The notes beneath the pieces were generated by a model. It searched no databases and was not told the origin of the DNA. It saw nothing but the letters and a program-made list of their open reading frames with translations. This document shows positions 49,279-56,600 of a stretch of DNA of 64,000 nt, piece after piece. Each line of letters begins with the position of its first letter. Within the stretch, counting starts at the first letter, position 1. The stretch spans positions 2,108,001 through 2,172,000 of the forward strand of contig NZ_AP018150.1 in the NCBI RefSeq assembly GCF_003966915.1, written 5' to 3'. The DNA is from Mycoavidus cysteinexigens. GTDB taxonomy: Bacteria > Pseudomonadota > Gammaproteobacteria > Burkholderiales > Burkholderiaceae. A program made the position numbers and the translations under genes.

Positions 49279-49904
49279 CAAAAAAAGTAAGCGTGAAGGA
49301 TAAAAAGAGACCAAGATCGGCGGCGAAGTCCACAAAATCAAAAATTGATGCATCTGCTCTGGCAGCATTCGTATTAAAACCCAGTGCCAATGCAGCCGCT
49401 ATCGTTAGCGAATACGCTACGCCCCTTGGTGAGCAGAATTTTGGCGAGCTGGCCCAAGCACTGGCAAACTCGATTATCGAGGTTCAAAGTGGCGACATGA
49501 GGCGGTGCGAAGCCATGTTGATGGCTCAAGCTCAAGCCCTGCAATCTATTTTTATGAACTTTTCCCGGCGAACACTCTGTCAAGAATATCAGAAAAATTT
49601 TGAATCCTTCTTTCGCATGGCGATGAAGGCGCAAAATCAATGTCGGATGACACTCGAAACACTAGCAACCCTCAAAAACCCACCCGTGATTTATGCCAAG
49701 CAAGCCAACATTGCGCACGGGCATCAACAGGTCAACAATGGCGTGGAACCTCTCGCACACGCGGAAAAAATAACAATCGAGTCAAACGAACTATTGGAGA
49801 AACAAAATGGGCAATGGCTGGACGCCAGAGCGAAAGACCCGGCAGCGGGCCATGATTCAACAATGGCGACCGTGGGAAAAATCGACGGGGCCGCAAACGG
49901 ATGA
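49275..49904 (+). CDS. Conserved-type island protein of unknown function
   Basis: A 209-residue protein with a very basic Lys/Arg-rich start (KKVSVKDKKRPRSAAKSTKSK) and a helical middle (about 40-145) with two QCRMTLETLATLKNPP-like turns. The pattern ...KNPPVIYAKQANIAHGHQQVN is one I associate with prophage and integrative element genes of beta- and gammaproteobacteria, without known function. It is coupled by ATGA to the preceding gene and overlaps the next by 98 bases. Confidence 0.7.
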   Translation: MTKKVSVKDKKRPRSAAKSTKSKIDASALAAFVLKPSANAAAIVSEYATPLGEQNFGELAQALANSIIEVQSGDMRRCEAMLMAQAQALQSIFMNFSRRTLCQEYQKNFESFFRMAMKAQNQCRMTLETLATLKNPPVIYAKQANIAHGHQQVNNGVEPLAHAEKITIESNELLEKQNGQWLDARAKDPAAGHDSTMATVGKIDGAANG

Positions 49905-50031
49905 AGGCAAAGTCAAAGCATCCAGCAACTCCTTAAGGCACGGCGGGCGATCTAAGGCTTGGCGCGAACAACTAAAAAGGATTCATGCTTTGCTACGTCA
50001 ACAACGGAAAATCCTAGAAGAGGTGCGGTGA
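49807..50031 (+). CDS. Small HGW/TPERK-type prophage protein
   Basis: A 74-residue basic protein beginning MGNGWTPERKTRQRAMIQQW and continuing with RPWEKSTGPQTDEGKVKAS. This WTPER...STGP.T.EGK pattern is common in prophage and island genes; its function is unknown. GGAG lies nine bases before the ATG. It overlaps the upstream gene in another frame by 98 bases, an unusually long overlap, yet both frames look genuine. Confidence 0.72.
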   Translation: MGNGWTPERKTRQRAMIQQWRPWEKSTGPQTDEGKVKASSNSLRHGGRSKAWREQLKRIHALLRQQRKILEEVR

Positions 50032-50124
50032 CCTGCTGCTTTGCACCAATAGGTTTTGCTATGGAAAATGCGCTTAGTCGTCAGATTGGCATCACTAACA
50101 AGCTTGAATTTCCAATTATTGAAA

Positions 50125-50153
50125 TTGCACATTAGCATAGATTTACTTATACT
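50125..50153 (+). promoter_or_regulatory. Likely promoter of the C4-type RNA
   Basis: TTGCAC (50125-50130) and TATACT (50148-50153) are 17 bases apart. The -10 matches five of six positions; the -35 is weaker. A start near 50160 would place the structured RNA at the beginning of the transcript. Confidence 0.5.
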
Positions 50154-50223
50154 TCATTTGTCACTAAAACAATGGTGACCTGGGTTTGACGGCCTGGAAT
50201 CTCATTATTTGGCGTTGCTCCAT

Positions 50224-50322
50224 GGGCGGGCCAGGTGGGGAAGCCTTAGGGCTTGCCGTTCGTGAGATACGGTCCGTCAACCCTGCTTGGTCTGCCCACC
50301 TTTTTGACGGGAGGTGGGTAGA
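50224..50322 (+). ncRNA. C4-type antisense RNA and its target pairs
   Basis: The RNA can fold as a closing helix of 12 pairs (50224-50235 with 50286-50297) enclosing AAGCC-TTAG-GGCTT (50241-50254) and CCGT...ACGG (50256-50272). Two unpaired-capable segments are complementary to the leader of the next gene: b' (50291-50301, TCTGCCCACCT) pairs over 11 bases with b (50312-50322), and a' (50262-50269, GTGAGATA) pairs over 8 bases with a (50332-50339). Order b-a on the target mirrors a'-b' on the RNA. This is the layout of C4 RNA of phages P1/P7 and P4, where pairing blocks translation. Confidence 0.72.
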
Positions 50323-50352
50323 GTTAGTCCATATCTCACACGGAGTAGTGCA

Positions 50353-50709
50353 ATGTATTGTATTCAATCTTATCCTTCTCCCCCGAAGATTAGCTTTTTT
50401 ATCTCTCAAGCCTCTCTCCTTAAACAAAATCCCAAGGAAAAATCACCTGATTTACAATATTTTCAACGTTCTTCATTTTCCTTCAGAAAACTCGCCCCTT
50501 CCCTCTGCGCATTTTATTTTCACTTCACCGATTTTGCCCAGATTCAACCCTCAATTGAGGCAATGATTAAACCCAAATCGCCTCACCTCCCTCTAATACG
50601 GCCAGCCCCTCTTTTTGCTCCTTTTTCCACTCCCTACCGGCAAAAATTTCTTGATTTTGGAGAATGTTGCGAAGCCACACTCGCTTTTAAGCAAAACTTG
50701 ATCAGCTAA
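50353..50709 (+). CDS. Small gene under C4-type control (Icd/Ash-position gene)
   Basis: A 118-residue frame from ATG 50353, with CGGAG ending 8 bases upstream, directly behind the a/b target sequences. In P1/P4-like elements this place holds icd/ant or ash-type genes, often cell-division inhibitors or antirepressors. The protein (MYCIQSYPSPPKISFFISQA...) is Phe/Pro/Ser-rich with no domain I recognise. The alternative frame from 50186 overlaps the RNA itself. Function by position only. Confidence 0.5.
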   Translation: MYCIQSYPSPPKISFFISQASLLKQNPKEKSPDLQYFQRSSFSFRKLAPSLCAFYFHFTDFAQIQPSIEAMIKPKSPHLPLIRPAPLFAPFSTPYRQKFLDFGECCEATLAFKQNLIS

Positions 50710-50725
50710 ATTCAAGGAGTCGAAA

Positions 50726-51682
50726 ATGAGAGACATTAACCAGCGTCGGCTGAGGTACTTCCACGCGGTCTACACACACGGGAAAATTCGCACAGCGGCA
50801 GACTATTTGAATACAGACAGCTCGGTTATTACGCGGCAGATTGGTCTGCTAGAACAAGAGATCGGATTTAAATTATTCGAGCGGCGTCCCCGCGGTGTTG
50901 CTCCCACTGAGGTGGCTAAATCATTGCTTGAATATTATTGCAAGAACCGCGAGGCTCGAGCAGAGTTTGAAGCTGACGTACGAGCGCTGAATGAAATGCG
51001 ACGAGGGAGTATCCATATCGCTACAGCCAGTACCTTTGTGGCTCCACTTATGGACGTATTCAATCAGTTTCATCGTCAATGCCCTAATGTCAGTCTGAAT
51101 ATCGAAGAAATTTTCGAGCCGAATAAGATTATTCGTCAAATCCTCGATGACATTTTGCATATTGGCATCATTCATCTTTGCCCTGAAAGACCAGATATTC
51201 AACTCTATGCAAGTGTGCCGTTACCTTTATACATGTTAGTGAGTAAAGAACACCCTCTTGCTCAAAAACAGAAGGTCACGCTTAAAGAGGCGATGAGTTC
51301 CTCCCTCTCACTACCGGCTTCGGGTGTGTCTCGAGAACTGGTTCAGTCCGCTTGCCGCACAGAGAAAATCGCCCTTCCCCCTTGCATATTTGAAAGTGAT
51401 TCAACGGTAGCGCGTAAAAAGTTTGCTTATGACGGCTTGGGCGCAGTATTTATGTCGATTTTTTCAGCACGTGAAGAAATTAAAAAGGGGAAGCTGATTG
51501 CGCTAGAAATTGATCATCCATTTTTTCAGTCCGCCAAACTGTCTTTGGTGGTTAGGCGGGGTAAGCCCTTGCTGCCCGCTACTCATCAATTACTTAAATC
51601 GCTCCATAGAGGTCTCTCTATTTTTACGCATAAGGCAGAGGTGAGCGATCATTCACTCATCAGATCTGGGGAGGAAAACTAA
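50726..51682 (+). CDS. LysR-family transcriptional regulator
   Basis: A 318-residue LTTR: N-terminal winged HTH (RLRYFHAVYTHGKIRTAADYLNTDSSVITRQI... FERRPRGVAPTE) and a periplasmic-binding-like effector domain. AAGGAG lies about 9 bases upstream. Its stop TAA is immediately followed by the ATG of the solute-binding protein, so unlike most LysR genes it is co-directional with its probable target. The inducer is unknown. Confidence 0.9.
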   Translation: MRDINQRRLRYFHAVYTHGKIRTAADYLNTDSSVITRQIGLLEQEIGFKLFERRPRGVAPTEVAKSLLEYYCKNREARAEFEADVRALNEMRRGSIHIATASTFVAPLMDVFNQFHRQCPNVSLNIEEIFEPNKIIRQILDDILHIGIIHLCPERPDIQLYASVPLPLYMLVSKEHPLAQKQKVTLKEAMSSSLSLPASGVSRELVQSACRTEKIALPPCIFESDSTVARKKFAYDGLGAVFMSIFSAREEIKKGKLIALEIDHPFFQSAKLSLVVRRGKPLLPATHQLLKSLHRGLSIFTHKAEVSDHSLIRSGEEN

Positions 51683-52801
51683 ATGAAAGAGCACAATCAA
51701 ATTTCTGAAAGGCGTCGTAATATGATCAAGACGGTGATAGCCGGTTTGGGCGTAGCCTCCGTGGTGAGCGCACCCCTCATCAAGCCATCTCTTAAACTCG
51801 CCAAAAAATCAAAACAAAAAATTATTATCCGCACCTCAGGCGGAAGAGATCATATTGCTTATACCAAAATACTCTTCGAACCCTTCACAAAAGAAACAGG
51901 GATTGAGATAGAGGCCGTTATATCCAATGTGGAGCCTATCGCCGAAATTAGAACGATGGTCAATACGAGGACGTATCGCTGGAATATGGCATGCCTGAGC
52001 AATCGGGCGGTTCCAATCCTGGGCAAGGAAGGTTATTTAGAAAAGCACTTGCTTGAGCATGACCCTGTAGTCTCAGCCATCGTGCCGCGCTTTTTGTCGG
52101 AGTATAGCGTTGGCATGAATGTCTACTCTACGGTGCTCGCATATCGGGAAGAGGCGTTCAAAGGACGCCCAGCGCCGAGAACTTGGAAGGACTTTTGGGA
52201 TGTGAAAAATTTCCCCGGCCGCCGCGCTCTGCGCAAAATCCCCTTTGATACGATAGAGGAAGCATTATTGGCCGATAACGTACCTCCAGGAGAAGTCTAT
52301 TCTTGTAATGATCTTGACCGCGCCTTTCGTAGTCTGGATAAAATCAAGCCGCATATTTCTGTCTGGTGGCAAAATGCGCCCCAAGCTGAGCATCTCTTGA
52401 AAACGGGTGAAGTCGATTTACTCCCTGCTTTTTCACTTGGTGCACTCGCCGCTATTGAAGTAGGTGCTCCTGTTGCGTTTTCCTGGGATCAACATATCTA
52501 CGGCTACGATAATTGGACAATTTTAAAAGGTACGCCTAATGCAGATGCCTGCCGTCAATTTATCCAGTTTGCCACCGACCCTGAGCGACAGGCGCGCCTT
52601 ATCCCCTATGGGGTAGCCCCTACCCAATCTAGCGCTTTAGCCCAGGAAGTTCTGCAAAGAAACCGGATTGATCCCAAATATGTCAGGCTACTTGCTACTT
52701 ATCCAGCTAACTTAGAAAAAGGGATGCCGAGCGATGGTTTGTACTGGGCAGATAAACATAGCTCAACCATTGAACGTTTTAATCAGTGGATGCTGAATTG
52801 A
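51683..52801 (+). CDS. Extracellular solute-binding protein (spermidine/iron type), orphan
   Basis: A periplasmic binding protein of 372 residues. The N-terminus ERRRNMIKTVIAGLGVASVVSAP resembles a twin-arginine (Tat) signal although the consensus is imperfect. The mature protein is of the PotD/FbpA-like class (IIIRTSGGRDHIAYTKILFEPFTKETGIEIE, DVKNFPGRRALRK, NWTILKGTPNADACRQFIQFA). No permease or ATPase gene is next to it, so either they are elsewhere or this protein works as a sensor or scavenger with the LysR regulator. Confidence 0.85.
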   Translation: MKEHNQISERRRNMIKTVIAGLGVASVVSAPLIKPSLKLAKKSKQKIIIRTSGGRDHIAYTKILFEPFTKETGIEIEAVISNVEPIAEIRTMVNTRTYRWNMACLSNRAVPILGKEGYLEKHLLEHDPVVSAIVPRFLSEYSVGMNVYSTVLAYREEAFKGRPAPRTWKDFWDVKNFPGRRALRKIPFDTIEEALLADNVPPGEVYSCNDLDRAFRSLDKIKPHISVWWQNAPQAEHLLKTGEVDLLPAFSLGALAAIEVGAPVAFSWDQHIYGYDNWTILKGTPNADACRQFIQFATDPERQARLIPYGVAPTQSSALAQEVLQRNRIDPKYVRLLATYPANLEKGMPSDGLYWADKHSSTIERFNQWMLN

Positions 52802-52960
52802 CCACTCACTGTAGCTGTTCCCCCTGACAAATAGATGCGCGTCAGGGGTGCTGAAAATCATGTTTCGATCAGAATAAATAATTCGCTGCGGAAGGCCCTT
52901 AAATAATAAACATCGGAATGAATATATAGATCTTCAATGCCCACAATCGCGTTATCTGTA

Positions 52961-53190
52961 TCAATTTTTCTGTTGCGAGGGAGAGTTTAAAGCAACCTCT
53001 CTTACTCGCATAATTGTTTGTCGAGTCGTCCTGAATTCGCGCACGATCCCAGCAATGCTGACACCCGCATCGAGCCGCTCTAAGACGATAGCATGCTGTA
53101 CGGCATTGAGTGTCGATGGTCCTCCAATTGCCAGTGAGCAAAACGCATGGCATGGCTCTAAATTAGTCCCAAAGTGGCATACGAATTACA
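52961..53190 (-). pseudogene. C-terminal fragment of a serine recombinase (resolvase/invertase)
   Basis: The minus strand, read from about 53190 to a TGA at 52963-52961, encodes ...GGPSTLNAVQHAIVLERLDAGVSIAGIVREFRTTRQTIMRVRE..., the C-terminal HTH of resolvase/invertase recombinases. The catalytic N-terminal domain is missing, and no start codon is seen. It is a relic of a transposon or invertible element. The rest of the 815 bases between the solute-binding gene and the NACHT gene shows no other gene apart from the perfect inverted repeat. Confidence 0.7.
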
Positions 53191-53267
53191 GCTTCTCTCC
53201 CACTGGACTAATTACCCTTACTAAAATCAACTTATTCTTAAAAACCCGATATTTTGCGAAGCAAATG

Positions 53268-53298
53268 CAAGTCTGATAACAAGCAATTATCAGACTTG
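53268..53298. repeat. Perfect 12-bp inverted repeat
   Basis: CAAGTCTGATAA (53268-53279) and TTATCAGACTTG (53287-53298) are perfectly complementary with a 7-base loop. No T-run follows, so it is not a standard terminator. It may be an element end, an operator, or an RNA structure. Confidence 0.6.
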
Positions 53299-53616
53299 AC
53301 CTGTGGAAAAAAGAGAGGAGTTTGACCGGGGGACTGCGCGGAAATCAGGGACAAAAAAGTGAATGTATGCGTCCCACACACTCGGTCGTCCACCCCTACG
53401 CCCTGATTTTTTGCAAAAATCATTTGCCCATCGTTACAATTCTGAAAAATTGTTTGTGAAGACGATGCAGTCTTTGAGCGTAGCGCACAAAATAGGCGCG
53501 CACTCTCTTATTTTCAGACTTCATCTATGGTTAAAAATCTTAAAAAATTCGGCTTTTCTACACGGTTCGTTCATTGGACTCAACGGAAGTGAGAAAATAC
53601 CGGTACAAGGAAAACG
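53299..53616. other. Leader region of the NACHT-WD40 gene
   Basis: About 318 bases without a supported gene. A frame opens at 53363 but overlaps the NACHT gene in another phase and has no recognisable similarity. An AAGGAAAA ribosome binding site is just before the ATG at 53617. No clear promoter was found. Confidence 0.4.
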
Positions 53617-56600
53617 ATGCTTACACCGATCAATGACCTGCTGTCGAGATCCCGTCCTGTTGACTCAGGACAGCTTGCTGTGCAAACTCCGCAGCAAATA
53701 CTTGAGCAAGCCGAACACTATAAAACTGAAGCGGATGGATATGCAAAAAGCGGTCAGGTTGATGAAGCAGAAAGGCTTTATCAGGCGGCTCAAAAGCTTT
53801 TTGAAGAAGACGCAGAAAAATTGTCCCATGAGCCTCAGTCGGGAAAAATAATTGAGTCTATTTATTTGAGTTATGGCCTATTGTTGAATGAACAGGGGCG
53901 CAGGGCCGAAGCAGAGGCGCTAGAACAAAAGAGACAGAAATTTTTTGAGCGATATAGACTCAATAACGTAGGCTTTTCTAAAAAGCGAACGGTTGAGAGG
54001 GGGTCAAGTAGTCTGCATTTAAATAAGAAAAACCCTCCCGTTGCCATTGAACGACTTGCCGGGGTGGATGCTTCTTTATTCAGCTATCCAAATGCAAAGC
54101 TCGAAGCCCTCCCGGAGAGTTCCGCCGAAGCCCAAACCTTCTCCTTTACACCGATATTAACTGATTCAGCCGGTACCGATTATGTTGGGGTGGAAACGCT
54201 AGTACAAAACTGCCATGGCACGATTAATGCGCCAGTCCATGGCAAAAATAACACGGTCAATGTGCATTACTACTCACCGAATAGAGAACTTCTGCCTCAA
54301 ATCCAAGAAATGCATTCTGCTGTTGGAGAATTAAAAACCGCCTATCTAGATCGGTTTAAAGAACAGCAAGCGCTAGAGCTACGCTCGAAGAAAGAACCGT
54401 TGGCCATCTTAGGCCAGAATATCGAGGTGGAATATTTCACCGCGTGGGAAGAACCCGGGGAAATTCAGGATGGGCTGGCGATGTATGTCGCCCCACAGGC
54501 GACGACTGTTGCGGATAGAAAGACACTTTTTGATTTAGATGAAGTGGTAACCGCCTTTTTAACACAAGCCAGTGCTTCTGGCCAGAAGACCCAGGTGCTA
54601 TTGCTGCGGGGCGAAGCGGGTTCAGGTAAATCGACCTTTAACCGCCATTTAGCGCGCCGCTTATGGCGAGACTATGGTACTGCTTCAGGCGAGCGGCCGA
54701 TCCCGCTGTATATCTCTTTACCGACGATAGACAGGCCCAACAAGAATCTCATTGGCCAGTATTTATCGGATAAATGCGGCTTTTCGCCAGAGCAGATCGA
54801 CGCGTTGCGGGCAAGTCAGCGCTTTATTTTCATCTTAGATGGCTATGACGAGATTCCTGCGGAACAACGGAATCTCTATGCGGATGAAAAACTCGATCAA
54901 TGGCAAGCCAAAATTCTACTGAGTTGCCGGCCCGAGTATTTAACGGAAGGCTATCAAAACGATCTGCAACCGCGAGGGCGTTCACGGGTACTCTTGGAGT
55001 ATCAGCTCGCGCCGTTCTCAGAACAGTCCATCGACACGTATATTCATCAGTATGTTCAATATATGCAAGCTCAGTGGAGCGCTCAAGTCTATCAAGACAC
55101 GCTAGCGCGTATTCCCAATGTCAAAGAACTGTTAGGCACGCCCTTTTTGCTTAAAATGGCTTTAAGTGTGTTACCGACGTTAGATGAGGTTCAGCCTGGT
55201 CAAGTGGCGTTAACCCGAATCAAACTCTATGAGCGGTTTGTGCAGACATGGTTTGAGCGTTCGTTAGCGCGTTTAGGTGCGATTCAGTCTAAATTGACGG
55301 AGGCGCAGAAGAGCGCTTTCCATGGTTTGAAAGAAGATGGCTTTATCGAGCATAGCCAAATATTTAATACCGATTTTGCGTTAGCCCTGTCAGCGGCCAA
55401 AACTACGGTAGCTACCTATTCCCCGCTCGCTCGCCGTGGAATACCGCAGGATAAACGGTATGAAGCCTTTCTGAGCAATCAGGATGAAGGAAAAAAGCTG
55501 CTGCGTTTTAGCGCGTTGCTCACTTGCCAGCAACAGCAATATAGGTTTATTCATAAATCCATCCAGGATTATTTAGTGGCGCGTGGGGTGTGGGAAGAAT
55601 TAGAACACTCAGCAGGCATAGATTCATCAATGGGTGCTGAGCCCTTGAATGGAATGAAAAATGTGCAGCGCGTATGGGAGGCACTGAATGATTCGGATCA
55701 AGTGAATCCAAAAGGATTATTGAATCGCTTCAATCTGGTGGAAGATGCGGCGATTCAGCGCTTTTTAGTGGAGCGTGTGGTGCAAGATAAGGCTTTGGTT
55801 AGGCCGCTGCTGGCATGGGTCAAGGCTTCAGCGCGGAGTGATTCGGCGAGTCAAGGGGCTGCGAATGCAATGACGATTTTAGTTAAAACGGGTATCCAGT
55901 TTAATGGAACGGATCTGAAGGGCATCCAGATTCCCGGGGCTGATCTGAGTGAGGGGGTATTTGATTCCGCTGAACTGCAAGGGGCGGATTTAAGGAGGGT
56001 GAGTTTACGCAAAAGCTGGTTACGCCAAGCCAATTTAAGTGGGGCCAAAATGCAAGGGATCCGGTTTGGCGAGTGGCCTTATCTCCAGGAAGAGAGTACC
56101 GTATATTCCTGCGCGTATTCGCCGGATGGGAAAGCGTGTGCACTGGGCCTCGGAAACGGTACGATCCGCGTCTATGGCACCTCGAGCTGGGAGAAAACCC
56201 ACACCTTACAAGGGCATACCGGCTCTGTTAAGAGCGTGGTGTATTCGCCGAGCGGTAATCAGATCGCCTCGGGCAGTTATGACAAGACGGTACGGCTATG
56301 GGACGCGCACAGCGGGGAGGCCGGCCCTACCTTACAAGGGCATACCGACTGGGTTAATAGCGTGGTGTATTCGCCGAGCGGTAATCAGATCGCCTCGGGC
56401 AGTGCTGACCATACGGTACGGCTGTGGGACGCACACAGCGGGGAGGCCGGCCCCACCTTAAAAGGGCATAACGGCTTGGTTTATAGCGTGGTGTATTCGC
56501 CGAGCGGAGATCAGATCGCCTCGGGGAGTTATGACCAGACGGTACGGCTATGGGACGCGCACAGCGGGGAGGCCGGCCCCACCTTGCAAGGGCATACTGG

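Noticed and set aside
50186-50566. 126-residue frame across the C4 region
   Set aside because: It overlaps the structured RNA and target leader; no ribosome site. It could be an Ash-like overlapping frame, but I cannot support it.
53363-53851. 162-residue frame before and across the NACHT start
   Set aside because: No recognisable similarity, and it overlaps the NACHT gene in another phase.
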